A stretch of 64,000 nt of DNA, from the NCBI GenBank assembly GCA_949317995.1, contig OX439051.1:43589250-43653249 (forward strand), given 5' to 3'. Source of the DNA: Acholoe squamosa (taxonomy: Eukaryota > Annelida > Polychaeta > Phyllodocida > Polynoidae). The position numbers were made by a program, and so were the translations under genes. Below are positions 45,560 to 58,325 of the stretch, piece after piece. A model generated the notes under the pieces. The model did no database searches, had not been told where the DNA came from, and worked only from the letters and a program-made list of their open reading frames with translations. Within the stretch, counting starts at the first letter, position 1, and every line of letters begins with the position of its first letter.

Positions 45560-47340
45560 TCAAATCTGCAAAATCTAAGGTACCCTAACTAGAATAAGAG
45601 AGATATATTGAGTTTAAATACTTGTATTAAAATAAGCACCTGTCCCCTTACTCAGCCATCCCCACTCCCTGCCATTTCCCTGTGTACTCAAGTTGGTAAG
45701 TGTGGGGTGGTACATCGACAATTCGTTTATAATTTTATGACTACAGTTGAGCTTAGTTTCTGTAGAATACATCAATAGATGTGGAAAATATTACAGACAC
45801 ATGTAGTTATTCACTATCATAATTATAAGAGGTTGAGTGAACCTTTATGAAATTACTTTTTTTCCTTACCCTGGGGATCATAATAAGATTTTGATCTGGA
45901 AACTTAACCACGAATACAGATTTAAAGGTGGACCACATAGCACTATAAGCAGTCACTGTAGGGCAGTCAAACAGCCTGCTAGATTAAAATCCATGGTGTT
46001 CATCTCAAAACGGGTCAATTTACACTTATATCCATACAATGTTCCCTATTAATTAGGTTAGTGTGGCCTTTATAGTATTCTGCCGAAATGACATTGTTTA
46101 AAGTGATACATAATGCACCTTTTAGACTTTATGGTGCCATGAATTGCCTGCGCACATGGAGCTAAAACTGAGATCTCCCTGCACTTTACATGACTATATT
46201 GACATAATGTTAACTGGTTATGAGACAATAGCTATCATGGTAGGATGCGCCTATTCATTGGCTTTAATTCAATGCCTGGCTTGTCACTGAGTGATGGATA
46301 ATAAAGTTTTGAGCAGCTTATATGTAGCACCATTTCCAGATTCTATAGATATCTGCTTGCTGGACACATATTTGGCAGCCCTATTGACACCTTAGTATGG
46401 GGAGGGAGTAGGGGAGTGTGCGGGCATCCCCGGCAGTCAGGATGCCATCCCCAGCAGGGAGGACACACTTTTGAACATAGGGCGTTCTGTCATTTCAACA
46501 GTTGCTCAGACCTGGTGAATGCTCTAGCAGCCTTAATTTCAAAATATTTATGTCTCATTGAGCCATGTAACCCATTAACGGTCACTGCTGCAATATATCC
46601 AAAGAACAGCATGATGCACCAGAAACCACAACAATGATGGCCTGTGGGTGTGATCCATGAATCAAACTTCAAATGATTCACAATTATATTTATCTATCAT
46701 GTCTTATTATGTGAGGCACTTCCATATATTTCAACATCAACTCCTGAAACTCTACCAGGCCTACTTGAGACTTTATGCAAGCAGCGTATGTATATATCTG
46801 TCTAGTGTCCCTGCACCCAGTAATACATCAATCCTCAATGTCTTCATGCCGGCCCTATGGCAGTGTATCTACCCTGGTAGGTCACCATGATGTAGGAATG
46901 CAGCACTGGTTAGTAGACTTTGGGAGTGTATCTACCCTGGTAGATGCACGTAGCACCGGTTAGAATGACCAAATACACCTTTCTCAACATTGTTGAGAAA
47001 TGCCCTCCTGTGGGTTAACCTCCTACACATCAGCCATATAATGTACACTGTAAAAAATTGTCATAATAACGGTGAACTCCTTGTCCCAAAATTACCAGTG
47101 ATTAGTCATTATTTTCATAGAAATTATTTGTGCCACTGTGCTGAACTGTACTGCCAACAGAGACTTCATTGTGGAAGCTACACTGCTTTGCTGAAACATG
47201 ACTAGAGTGGTTCACCGTTCAGTTCGTTGTGGATGCCTGGTAGATTCAACAATGATCTCTTAGAGCGTATGCCAGCTTTGTGTGCATGCCATTCATAGAG
47301 TCACAATGCCCTACATTAGAGCCTACATTGTCCTTGTCCT
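45560..47340. other. Mostly non-coding stretch
   Basis: No gene recognised. Weak traces of the foldback family (catgccggccctatggcagt, ccatgatgtaggaatgcagc) at 46,845-46,950. Open frames up to 77 codons are unsupported. Confidence 0.4.
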
Positions 47341-47350
47341 ACCCCATGTA

Positions 47351-48237
47351 CAACTGCTATCTGTATCAACAACCGCTATATGTAGTACTACAGTTAGTGG
47401 TTGACCATCCAACCACTATCTGTGTAAAAGAAACACTATCTGTATCAAATTAAGTGTATCAAAAAGGGGTTATCTGTATCAACTGGCCATTGTATTTCCC
47501 CTTACACTAAGTGATCAATGTTGTTTTTAGACTGACTCAAGTTGGGTAAATCAGGTCAAAAGAGATTAGATTTGTACAAGATAGGTCAATTGACTCTGGC
47601 TTGGACCAAATTTAGACACATTGACCCAAGGTGGGTAAATTAGGTTAAATAAGGTCAAGTGACCCAAATTGAGTCAGATCGACTCAAGTTGGGTAGATTA
47701 GGTCAAATCCAACCAAAATAGGTTAAATTGGCCCAAGATGGACCAATTAACCTGAGATTGGCCCAAACTGAGTCAGTTTGATCAAAATTGGGTCAATCAG
47801 GTCACGAGTTTCATCTGGCCTAAAATTGATTGAATCGATTGACCCAGGATTCACCCAATTTGAGTCAGAATGATGCAAGTTAGGTGAATAAGGTCAAATC
47901 CATTCAAAAGTGGTAAAATTGAAAGATTGCCCCATTTTGAGTCAGATTGATCCTAGTTGGATTAATTGGGTCTAATTCAGCAAAAAGTGGTCAAATTGGC
48001 ATTGGTCAATTGACCCAAGTTTGTCCCAAATTGAGTCAAAGTAGATTAATATGGGTCAGAATGGGTAAAATTAGCACATGGGTCAGAATGGGTAAAATTA
48101 GCACATGGACTGAACATAGGTAAATTGGGGCAAAAACAGCTCTAACTGGCTAATTTAAGGCTTATTTGGCCTATTTTGGATGGTCAGCCGCTATCTGTAG
48201 TACTGCAGATAGCGGTCGTTGATACAGATAGCGGTTG
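47351..48237. mobile_element. TA-flanked inverted-repeat element with internal GGGTAAATT-type repeats
   Basis: The left end is CAACTGCTATCTGTATCAAC and continues, with few differences, for about 65 bases to ggttgaccatcc. The right end is its inverse (ggatggtcagccgctatctg ... gcggttg). TA lies outside both ends (47,349-47,350 and 48,238-48,239). The interior from about 47,520 to 48,160 is degenerate repetition of short phrases such as gggtaaattaggtcaaat, ttgagtcag and ttgacccaag. No transposase frame. Confidence 0.75.
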
Positions 48238-48366
48238 TACACACCACCGAGTCCCAGTGATACAGGGCTGCACGCCCTACTGTGATTAGGGTGTTACTTT
48301 GATTACATGCCTATGATAGGTAGGTACAGGGTATGCAGCATATCTGTATGTACAGCCGGGGATTCT

Positions 48367-48620
48367 ACCCTTTCAGGGCCACTAATGCATCATGCCCATT
48401 GGCCATCATGATGCACGAATGCAGCCCTGGCGAGTAACTCACCAGGACTGCATTTATGCATCAAGCTGACCCTACAGGGCTGATACACCCCTGCAGGGTT
48501 AGCCTGATGCTCCAATGAAGTGCTGGCGAGCAGTCTCGCCAGCACTTCATTGGTGCATCATGCCGACCAATGAGCACGATGTACTCCTGCATAAACGCCC
48601 CTTAGAAGTTAGCGGGTTAA
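48367..48620. mobile_element. Foldback element (TCATGATGCA family), near-complete
   Basis: Starts accctttcagggccactaat. The centre carries the long arm caatgaagtgctggcgagca/tctcgccagcacttcattgg with only a few bases between. Right-hand catgccgaccaatgagcacg mirrors the left catgcccattggccatcatg. Confidence 0.75.
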
Positions 48621-48812
48621 TGAGTTCAACAGCAGCCACGGGGAGAAACATTAAAGCACATCGAGGCTGGTTACTGCACATTGCCTAACACAGGTACAGC
48701 TGTACTACACTCTGAATAATGCCTAGGTCATCATCCTCTCATCATGTTGCCATTGCCCAGGGATTCCTGACTGGCAAAATTAGATGAATGGGATAGCCAC
48801 CCTTAAGGGCTC

Positions 48813-49024
48813 AGCCCCTTTAGGGCCCCTAAAACAGGGGTGCATCATGCCCATTTATTAGCATGATGCACCAATGATGTGATGAGGAGTCTGCTCATCA
48901 GCACTTCATCGAAGCATCAGGCCAAAGTGTGCATCAACCCCATAGGGTTGGCTTGATGTATGAATGCATCATGATGGCCAATGAACATGATACATTAATG
49001 CATTAGCGGCCCTTAAAGGGTTAA
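48813..49024. mobile_element. Foldback element (TCATGATGCA family), near-complete
   Basis: Starts agcccctttagggcccctaa and ends gcattagcggcccttaaagg followed by gTTAA at 49,020-49,024. Confidence 0.7.
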
Positions 49025-49185
49025 TAGGTAGATGGTGGTGGTTGTCTTGTAGAGCCCAGGCTGCATATAGGGTCAGATAAAGGGGTGAGCGCAGTGATCC
49101 ATCAGTCACTGATCAGGACATGGTGCTATGTTACACAATATGTCAGCTCATCCAGTCTTCTCACGTTTACTATGGAGGGCATTCA

Positions 49186-49280
49186 CCCTACCAAGGGCTG
49201 CTAGTGTTTCACTGCGTCATACTCATTGGTCGTCATGATGCACTAATGAAATGCTAATGAGTTAGCTTACAGGCACTTGA
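49186..49280. repeat. Foldback family, left half only
   Basis: accctaccaagggctgctag then actcattggtcgtcatgatg and cactaatgaaatgct. The right half is missing. Confidence 0.6.
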
Positions 49281-50105
49281 TTACATTCAAAAACTTACCT
49301 TCTAGGGTAGGATACTTGTGACGGCTTAATATGCTATCAAACCATATCTTTGTCATCATAACACATGGATGCAGGCCTGCCATCCCGGCCCCCGCACTTT
49401 TTTGCTCAAAAATCAGTGGATAGGGGGTAAATACTAATTCTGGTAACGAGGATAGTGTCTGTTGATACAGGGAGTGTGGGGGCCGGGCCTCCCATATTAT
49501 ATGCCTTGGCTGTAGTTTCAACTCATGCCAACCTGATATGGGCGTCTCTCGAAAACTGGGGTCGATTTAGCAGAGAAAAACCTGAAGATGCCCTAATGGT
49601 TCTGTTTCTTTATTGGGTGAACAACCTAAGGGGAGGTTTTTAAGTTCTGGCTTTTACTCATAGGATTATGAAAAATGTTGTTAAAAACATTAATAACGGG
49701 CCTTACGATCGTCAAGGCATGTAGGTTCAGGATTGGTGCAATGTTTAAAAAGAATACTGGGAGCTTACACTGGTACCAGCATTGGATCCATAACGTATCT
49801 GGTGTTATTCTCTGATGCTACTTGGTTTCAACTATTGTAATGATTACCCGTCTAATGAGATTAAATTATATCGTAATTATGTATTCAGATGGAGACCTTA
49901 AAGCAGGAAACAAATCTATATTTGATGGTTCTCATTGTCTTGCATAATTGTGCCAGAACCATGACACTAAATGTTACACAGGGACGTATTCATTTTGTTT
50001 TATGATTCCCATGGATACTGATGCTATCGTTCTACAGGATGAAATAGGGATGTCCTTCACGCTTTCTCTGCAGGGCATTTTTCAATAATAATAATATCTC
50101 CATTA

Positions 50106-50355
50106 TTAACCCATTAAAGGCCGCTGATGCAGGAGTGCATCATGCCAATCAATCATCATGATGCACTAATGAAGTGCTGGCAAGACCATCATGCCGACCC
50201 TATGGAGTTGATACATGTATATATACTCCCGAAGGGTCGGCATGATGCTCCAATGAAGTGCTGGCGAGCAGCCTCGCCAGCACTGCATCATTACGACCAA
50301 TTGGCATGCATCAGCAGGTTAGTTAAGGAATCAAATGCATCAGCGGCCCTTGTTA
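50106..50355. mobile_element. TTAA-flanked foldback element, near-complete
   Basis: TTAA at 50,106-50,109 and 50,352-50,355. The left end is cccattaaaggccgctgatg, the right end catcagcggcccttg. Central arm gaagtgctggcgagcagcct/cgccagcact. Confidence 0.75.
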
Positions 50356-50359
50356 AAAA

Positions 50360-51680
50360 ATGCCCTTCACGTCTCTCTTCACTAATGACAAGCATACACA
50401 CATAATATTTGAGGCCAATATTTAGAGACAGAAAAACAAACAAACTGCTGACTGGCCAAATGTAGATGAGGCTATGGCTAGACATGAATAAACTGAGCAC
50501 AGCCAGGTCAAGTAAAAAAAAGCCTCCAATCCCCCAGAGCCATCGTACTACACAGCTGTTGTCTTGCAGAGAGAGGGTGGGGGAGTAGACTACAGTAAGA
50601 CCTATGGAATGATGGCTAGAGGTCTATGCCAGCTCTGTACGATTAACTGTGAGTTGTACCCCACTGAACAGCATTTGATTTGAGAACGTTCACAACTGGG
50701 TGAATTTGGGGAGGTGTCCAATTCTTGTAGTGTTCACAAGTTGGGACGTTTTTGAGACCTTTTCGAGTGGGACATGGCCTTTTTAGTTCTAGCACAGCCA
50801 AGATCATCAAGCGTTAACAAAATGAACCCAAGTATAATGTTGCAAATACCTCTCCACATGACCATGTCTGGGTAAAACAAGGAATAGCAACCTGAATGTG
50901 GGGCAGCATTCCTGCAACCTGCTGAGGCTGCGAATTAGAGACCACACACCCACTGCTCTCTAATTCTGTGCCTTTCATCTCCAATAAGCCCCACAAGAAA
51001 CTACCCAGTGTCCACCTTTAACTTTTCATGCAGGAGTTGTCCTTCTAAGGGATCAGGTACTCAGATTTAGGGAAGTTTATGGCAAGTTGTACATGTAGAT
51101 CGTGGCTGGGGTATGTAGTACGTATTGTTATATGCATTAACAGTAGGCACATGTTAAGGTCCAGGATGCATGACTATATTTTTATATCCAAACATCGACG
51201 CGCGACAGAAAGTTTGAGAGCAGTCAGAGATTTTTAAAGGTGTTGATATCTGGAGATCTTGTCACACCCTGCATGTCTGTAGCACTGATGCTGTCACAGT
51301 GTGTCATCTACTAGTGAAATGTTTTAAGTTTTTGTACATGTACAACAAGAAACACTACATACAGGATGGCATCCCAGCCTTAGATTCACATTCAACCTCT
51401 GGGGGTCAGTACGCCTGAAACACATAGGAGCACGGTGTATTTTGAGTAAACCTTTCAGAGCTGTATTTATTCATTGTCACTGGAACAATGCCAATAGCTA
51501 AGATGTATCATGTAGCCAAGCCACTAGATTATACCTAGTTTTTCAATCTGTGGAACATTCACTGTGAACCTTTCCGATTTTGAGCCAATTTCCGCATATG
51601 TGTGCTACATTGTTTTGGTAAGGAGCTGGTGAATATTTTTATCATTACAAGTTTATAGCTGCTGAAAACAGGCCACTATG
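50360..51680. other. Non-coding stretch
   Basis: No gene or recognisable repeat. Frames of 60-69 codons on the minus strand are unsupported. Confidence 0.4.
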
Positions 51681-51687
51681 CTAAGTG

Positions 51688-51921
51688 GACCCTTTAAGGG
51701 CCGCTTATGCAGGAGTGCATCATGCCCATTGGCTGTCATGATGCACAAATGCAGTAACTCACCATGCATCATGCATCATGCAAACCCTACAGGATTGATA
51801 TACAGGGTCAGCATGATGCTCCAATGAAGTGCTGGCAATCAGTCATGTCAGCACTTCATTGGTGCATCATGACGACCAATGGGCATGATGCAGTAATGCA
51901 TTAGCGACTCTTAAGTGTTAA
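51688..51921. mobile_element. Foldback element (TCATGATGCA family), near-complete
   Basis: gaccctttaagggccgctta at the left; right end gcattagcgactcttaagtg followed by TTAA (51,918-51,921). Arms caatgaagtgctggcaatca/gtcagcacttcattgg. Confidence 0.72.
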
Positions 51922-51969
51922 TACATGTACGCGGCATACAGCAGCACCACCTGGTGTGTGCCGGCGGCC

Positions 51970-52098
51970 ATGACAGTACCTGTTATGGATAGGGACCCAC
52001 CCGGGACCCACACCGTGTTAGCATCAAAGGCAGATTATTATGAACTGGTAATGCAGCTTCACAGAAGCAGAAAGAAGCCAGCCCAGATCCACATTAAT
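51970..52098 (+). CDS. Possible coding exon, unknown
   Basis: Forty-three codons in GC-richer DNA: MTVPVMDRDPPGTHTVLASK then ADYYELVMQLHRSRKKPAQI, followed by GTGAGA after a non-consensus AAT. The peptide looks protein-like, but the start could equally be an internal ATG and no partner exon was found. Confidence 0.25.
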
Positions 52099-52611
52099 GT
52101 GAGAAAAGCACCAAGGTGTGGGCGGGGAACCCTGGGAGGATACCATTCTTATCTCTCACTGAGATGAAGGCATATGGCAAGCCGACTCTGTAAACCCAGG
52201 TACTGACAAATCTAGACAATTGGAATGGCATTACCCTTAAGTGCTGGTTTCATGGCCATTGGCTAGGTGATTTTTTTTCCGATCTGACTTATTTTTCAGT
52301 AAATTTATAATATCAAAAATTGTCTGATTAGCAAAAATGCGTCTGACCGACAGCAGTGGATTCAATGCTTTATGGAGATTATATGCCTGTTTGATTGAAA
52401 TCTAAAGGTTTTATAATAAATAAGCAATCTAAGTATTTGTGGCCAGATTTTACATATCACTTGCTTCATTGCCCAACATTTCTCAACTGATCAGTTTACA
52501 GTGGAGAAACATGTTTTTATTTATTTCCTAAAACACCCTCAGTTTCATCTGGTTTAAAGCAATCGGCTTGCCATACTGGACTCCATACGTATTTGTGTTA
52601 TGGTAGCTTCA

Positions 52612-52815
52612 ACCCTCCAAGGGTAACAGGATGTAACATTCTCAGTTATTTGAGGTCAGGATGCATACACGCAATTTGGCTGATGAACCCAACAGGTGTA
52701 TGAGGTTGTATCGCATTGACGCTTCACTGGTGAATAACCCCAAAAAGCTTAGAGCAATTCATGACGGTAATCCTAGCATGCATTTCGCCAGAGCTGCATT
52801 GATGCATCATGATAA
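52612..52815. repeat. Foldback family, strongly decayed copy
   Basis: Only isolated phrases (aaccctccaagggtaaca, gcattgacgcttcactgg, gagctgcattgatgcatcat) remain. Confidence 0.35.
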
Positions 52816-52829
52816 CAAAACCACATTTA

Positions 52830-54080
52830 ACATCACTATAGCACAATCCAGCACTTACAGGTTTAGACTGTGGGGAGGTTGGTTATCCCTGGGTATGGAA
52901 GAAAAGAGCAGAAATGGATCTTTTGTGATTGGAGGCTTTCACCAAAGCCACCTATAATTTTGCATCTAGGCAGCCCTATTTGTGTTCATATTCAGCTGGA
53001 TGGGGCACTAAAATGGGAAATCTCCAGTGTGGAAAAGATTGCTGTGCTAAATAATGCACAAAGCTATTGGAGAGGGAAGATCCTATTATTAAAGAACATT
53101 AAAGGAGAAACAACAATACCGAAGGATAAAGATCCAATTCAACGCCACACTGGACTATCAAGAAAATAGAACATCATGTCACCTGACACCATGTTATCTA
53201 GTTGTCCAGAGTTACTGCAGAGGCATAATTATTAGATTTCTACTAGTGCTAAATCAAGATCACGTTTGGTGGTTAAGAATTTTTTTCAACAACTGTTCCA
53301 CTCTGCTATATTTGTACGAGTTGGGCACTCATTCAGAGCCGCACCTTGTATTGAGACCTCTGAGACCTGTACAGTGCATTGCTACATGACGGCCATGATG
53401 GTACAGTATGGGTGTAGGAGAAATGGGGCCTAGCCCCCCTTTCCAATTAAGGAGGAGGGAGGGGTAATTATGTTGAACTCCCCCAAATTTGCAAACCATA
53501 TCATGAAGAAATCTCACAAACGGAATTAGATCAATGCGGTCATGGGATAAGGAAAACATGAGGGCCTAGGCCTCAAAACTTTAATAGAGTCATGAAAACC
53601 TTCTCTTTTATTCAAAGCCTGTATAGGCATTCATAGCCATCAGAGTGCTCATGCTGATTATTCAGGGTGGTTGTGGTGGGGCCTTCCTGGAACCTCTGAC
53701 TGTATCTTGTGCCAAGGCCCATCCACCTTTCAATCCTCCAACATGAAGAAGACTCCCCCTGGGAGTCCACAAGGAGAAATCTCCTTCCATACTAACAGTG
53801 GGCATACCAGATTCGTAAAAGGTGACAAAGTCTTACATGCTTGTCTTTTGCCATGGGATTCCCCCTCAGTGAACCACGTCTGAGTTATCAAAGGCCATGG
53901 TTTGTCTGGCCCTGCCTATGGGACCAGGCAAATAAAAGAAAACTTGCTATCCTTCGAAAAGAGCAGGGGAATGAAGCCCTGGTAGCGGTTTTCCCCTCAT
54001 CCCTCCTCATAGATTCAGTCATTCATCTCATAGATTCGGTCATTCATAGATTTGGTGTCGGGCAAGCAGCATATAAATAC
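52830..54080. other. Non-coding stretch with unassigned frames
   Basis: Frames of 70-99 codons (52,661-53,169, 53,671-53,883, 53,841-54,125) overlap one another and run into a SINE-like tail, so they are not supported as genes. No domain recognised. Confidence 0.4.
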
Positions 54081-54180
54081 CTGTCCAAAAAGAAAAGAAA
54101 GGACTCAATGTCCGAGAACCCTTGAATGTCTGCTTTCCTTGATGGCCCCCAGATGTAAAACTAAACAAACAAACAAACTG
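54078..54180 (+). repeat. SINE-like 3' end with (AAAC)n tail, copy 1
   Basis: tacctgtccaaaaagaaaag, aaggactcaatgtccgaga, ctttccttgatggcccccag, then taaac(aaac)n. The match to 55,285-55,375 defines a dispersed retroposon tail. Confidence 0.72.
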
Positions 54181-54389
54181 CCGCCCCTGGGACAAATTAT
54201 AGTAGTAGCCAACATGTGTGGTGGCTAAGGGCTGCAATGGCCCCGTGTGCAGGGCCTAATAGGCGCAGTGCCACACCCTTTTCATTACACGGCCCTACAG
54301 GGTAATAGGGTTTGTGAGGGAGGCTGGAACCCACATACACAGATCAGCTTACACAGCTAGTGAGTGAGATCGATGGGACAGCTTGCTAC

Positions 54390-54500
54390 CCTTTAAAGAA
54401 CACATGATATCCTTTAAATGCTCATAAGTCATGATATACATGAATGCAGCCCTGGCCGCTAACTCACAGCACAGAACTACATTTGTGCCTTAAGGCAGTT
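54390..54500. repeat. Foldback family, decayed fragment
   Basis: taccctttaaagaacaca, then catgaatgcagccctggccg and aactacatttgtgcc. Confidence 0.35.
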
Positions 54501-54768
54501 GAGGGACATAACCCGGCTAGCATCACGTGGACCTTATATGGTAGCCTTCCCATGGGAAACAATGGGAGCACTCCTAGTGGCTGTCCCTGCCACTGTTTAA
54601 GAGTCCTGTAAAGCCCATACAACAAGGAGGCTAGGAAACAGGAAGCAGTTGGAGGCCAAGGGGATTATCAACCATTTCTGACCTTTCTTTGGCATAATAG
54701 GTCCTATGTCTTATCTTTATAGTGCAATGGCAAGGAGATTCGCCAGCACTGGATTGGTTCACTATAGC

Positions 54769-54877
54769 GTTGGTTCCACTGCCATCAGTTGGGCGAATTG
54801 CCACTAATCTGATGAGTTATGATATAACAAATGTATAAAAAAAATTCAGTTGGACTAATGGCAGTGGAACCAGTGCT
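54769..54877. repeat. Imperfect inverted repeat
   Basis: Arms ggttccactgccatcagttg and cagttggactaatggcagtg...gaacc flank an AT-rich loop of about 60 bases. Confidence 0.6.
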
Positions 54878-55284
54878 TGAATTGGCTACAGGACACAAAC
54901 CTTGTAGCATCATGTGGCCTTGTAGTGTTGCAGGCACTGTGTGTGCCTTGGTATGTACTGTATGGAGTGTGAGACAGGGGGTGTGGCTGGAGAGGTAGAT
55001 GAGGGAAGGACTGACCACGTTCTGCACACACACTTATAGAATGTACCAATAACATGCTGACAGGTCTCCATTAAGTGCGGTTAGGAAGGATATTTTTCAA
55101 TTTTTTAAAAACATTGGTAATTTTTATGCTTCAAATAAGTGCAGGTCTCATATGAACGTAGGCTAAACCAGAGGAGGAAATTTATTAGCAGATAAAAAAC
55201 CAACCTGTCGGTTGGAAAGGCTGGAATAGCGGTGGTCACTTCAGAGCTAATTCCACCAACATCTTTCTGCGTAATGGATTACCT

Positions 55285-55375
55285 GTCCTAAGAGAAAAGA
55301 AAGGACTTCATGTCCAAAATCGAATGTCTGAGTTCCTCGATGGCCCCCAGAACTAAACAAACAAACAAACAAAAG
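55285..55375 (+). repeat. SINE-like 3' end with (AAAC)n tail, copy 2
   Basis: tacctgtcctaagagaaaag, aaggacttcatgtccaaaat, gagttcctcgatggccccca, then aactaaacaaacaaac. Homologous to 54,078-54,180 with few differences. Confidence 0.75.
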
Positions 55376-55793
55376 CATAATGGACAATGATCCTTTGGAT
55401 GGTCAGTCCTGTTGATTAAAGGTGTGCATGAAATAGTCAGTCAGACAATGAGGCAGGAAGCAGTTAGAGAGAACAGAAGAATTTATACTTTATCCATATT
55501 TTACATCAATTATCTGATTGCCTTAACCTTTATAAGTCATTACTCAACATGTAAACTGTTAAAGATCTAAAAATGTCAAAGATCAGGAAGTCCTAAAGCA
55601 ACTAAAACAGTTGACTTTTCCTTTACCTCTTCCCTTGATAACCAGATGCTCTTTTGACACATAAACTTTGCATATCCACATTTTTATGATAGAGTTGACA
55701 TCAAACCAAGTATTTTCCATATGAACGTCCTGATATTCATTTTTAGGAAGATTGGTTTGAAAGCCCCTAATCACTTATCCAATATATTGAATT

Positions 55794-55856
55794 ATTTTAA
55801 AGCAATTTAAGTCATATTAACATATATGTTAATACGATTTAAAATTGCTTTAAAAT
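55794..55856. repeat. AT-rich near-perfect palindrome
   Basis: Arms of about 31 bases (attttaaagcaatttaagtc / inverse attttaaagcaattttaaat...) meet at catatatg with no loop. AT-rich and able to extrude a cruciform. Confidence 0.85.
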
Positions 55857-56328
55857 GACGGTTAAAAATGCTAACAATGGCAGGATATACAGCATAAGGC
55901 AGTTTAGCAAAGCCTTGGTGCTTTATGTCATAATTAATGTAAACTGCCGCATATCCTAACCGGCACTGTCGGTAGTAATGAAGCCAGGTATATTTCTTAC
56001 AGATTAATGTTCAATTAGTCTGTTACCTGCTGACTGTTTACAACCCTCCCCCGTCCTACCACTATCTATGTCCACTGTGTGCGGAACAAGATGGCTGCTC
56101 ACAGTGTTGTATGAAAAATATCGCTTTATTAAAGACGTTTTCCCCGAAATTCAAGTACCTCTGAAGTTACACTTTGCACAGTTTACAGTTCTATGAATAG
56201 GGACAGTATCCTTAGGGTTGTTGTTTATGTCAATTTCTATAAGAATAGAGGGATATTATCATGCTTTCTCCCTTTCATCATACTGCACTTCGTCAATCCT
56301 ATGCACATTCGCCTGAAGCATTATTCAG

Positions 56329-56482
56329 CACTTCAAGGTTTTTCTACTTGACACAGAATGCAGATAGTCTCATGTTTCATTCACCCATAGCAGAGAAACT
56401 AGATCCAGCAGCCCCTAGGGAAACCATTATGATAATGAGCGCTAATATGTTTGTAGAGAGTAGAGGCGGTATAAAATTGTAT
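56329..56482 (+). CDS. Candidate internal coding exon, unknown protein (51 codons)
   Basis: An acceptor-like gcattattcag ends at 56,328 and a perfect donor (GTAAGTAG) starts at 56,483. Between them one base plus exactly 51 codons are open, including NADSLMFHSPIAEKLDPAAP and RETIMIMSANMFVESRGGIK. The frame extends upstream to an ATG at 56,261, so this could also be a first coding exon. The peptide is convincing but I do not recognise the family, and no partner exon was found. Confidence 0.45.
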
Positions 56483-56519
56483 GTAAGTAGGTGATCATTA
56501 TTTGAATAAAAAGGAGAGG

Positions 56520-57375
56520 GTTGATGGGACTTCATCCAGGTGTGTGAGTGTGTTTGTGTCCTATCCTATACACAATAGGAATGGTCCACATCAATACAAC
56601 TGGCTAATTCCTAGTGTAGGAAACATCAAATGTGGTCCTTTGATGCTAAAGGGGACACAATGGCTGCCCCAATGAGTGTCCAGCCGCAGGTGTATAAGTG
56701 TGGGTGTTTCTGTGTGTAAGGGAGAAGGGACTGCTGCCCGGGGGAACCTGCTCAATTATTAAAAGCCACTCTCTCCTTCCCGGCTTTTTGTTCCCTGCAT
56801 TTTAAATGTTGAGGTGTTATGGAATGTAGGAAGACGATATGGGCAGTTCCTCCTTTTTCTTTAGTAGCCGATGAATATGGCCGATAACTATGGAAACACT
56901 GGCTTTCTTATCAATTATTCACATTCACCCTAAAAGAAATGTTACATTTCATTAAAATATGGATATTCTGTTTGCCGATTTTCCATCAACCAACATTTAC
57001 CTGACAAGTCAGTGTTTAGAAGAATATCCAGGGGTTCAATGCAACAAATCTTAATTGGCATCTTTTCAGATATCATTTTTTTTTTGTAATAGAGAATGAT
57101 TTAAATTAGGTTCTTTGGATTAACTAATGTGTCACACTAATCATATATAAGTGGTGGTATAATGAAAAAATGCTTGGTCCTACTCATTATGTACCGGAGA
57201 GGCATACAGCTTAACTTGGTTACATAACTAGGATTATGATTATCAAATGTAATGGCTTTAGGCCCCCAGGGTCCAAGCATTATATGGCATTCCCACACTC
57301 ATTCAATGCCCGCTGTACGTAGTATTGTACTACAAGGGGGCTGGTTCAGGAACCCACTAAAAGCACTTATTTAAG
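56520..57375. other. Non-coding stretch
   Basis: No gene, RNA or repeat recognised. It may be the intron of the 56.3-kb exon. Confidence 0.35.
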
Positions 57376-57380
57376 CACTA

Positions 57381-57575
57381 ACCCCTCAAGGGCCCTATCG
57401 CGTCTGTTCCTTATCATGATGCATGAATGTGGCCCTGGGGAGAAGCCCATCTACGCCATACCCATGCATCATGCTAGCTCCTAAAGGTTCAGGCACTTTC
57501 CAAGGGTTGACATGATGCACTTAAACAGTGCCAGTGAGCTACTTGTGAGTGGACATGATGCCTTCACAACAAGGG
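57381..57575. repeat. Foldback family, decayed copy
   Basis: aacccctcaagggccctatc, then tcatgatgcatgaatgtggc, ggttgacatgatgcac and gagtggacatgatgcc. Confidence 0.5.
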
Positions 57576-57903
57576 TGGCTGCATAGAGTTAAAGGAAAAG
57601 GCACCCCTCTATTCATGATGCCTTAACAACTATGGCTACAATATTAGCTGTGAGCATTTTGGGGGGACAATGTGACTATACGGTATTAGATGTACCTTCA
57701 CTATTGACCCCCTTACAGTCCATACAGAGCATTGTACCTGGCTGTTATATGTGGAAGCTTCAGCTACAGGGTTGACAATAGGCAGTAATTAGGCAGGCCG
57801 TATGACATGGGGTGGACAATACAGGCATTGTGCATGTATATTGCCCATGGCCTACAGCAAAACTTCGATGACCTGTTCCACTGTTCACGCCAAATAGCTC
57901 CTT

Positions 57904-58325
57904 AACCTTTTAGCTAATTTAGCAATTTAATGCTGGTATGTTGTCCAAAGGCATTGGCCTGCACAACAGTGTAAGCGTGCCTGCCAGCTACACACTGAAG
58001 CATCATGCTGACCCTGTGGGAGTATCACAAGCCTGTGGCGTCAGCATGATGCGTCATTACATCTCTGGTCAGCTAATTGACAGGGCTGTATCAATGCATC
58101 ATAATGTCCAATGGACATTAATGGCCGTTATAGATTTTTGGCACCTAGTGAACAAAGCATGATGTCCACCTTTCGCGAGTGACTTTTTCTACCCCTGTGG
58201 GTTAGCATGATGTATTATAAATGTATTCCTGGCTAGAAGACTAACCAGCACTACATTCATCACTGTTCATCTACTATGCTGCGCAATGGGCATGATGGGT
58301 GAATGCATTAGTAGTTCTTAGCCCT
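57904..58325. repeat. Foldback family, two decayed copies in tandem
   Basis: Two runs of family phrases: catcatgctgaccctgtggg and gtcagcatgatgcgtcat (to about 58,135), then gttagcatgatgtatta, agcactacattcatc and gcaatgggcatgatggg (to 58,325). Confidence 0.5.

Noticed and set aside
49455-49643. Plus-strand frame ending ENWGRFSREKPEDALMVLFL
   Set aside because: Protein-like in part, but no splice site fits and the opposite strand is open too. Left unannotated.
53671-54125. Overlapping plus-strand frames before the (AAAC)n tail
   Set aside because: They run into a dispersed SINE-like 3' end and overlap each other in different frames.
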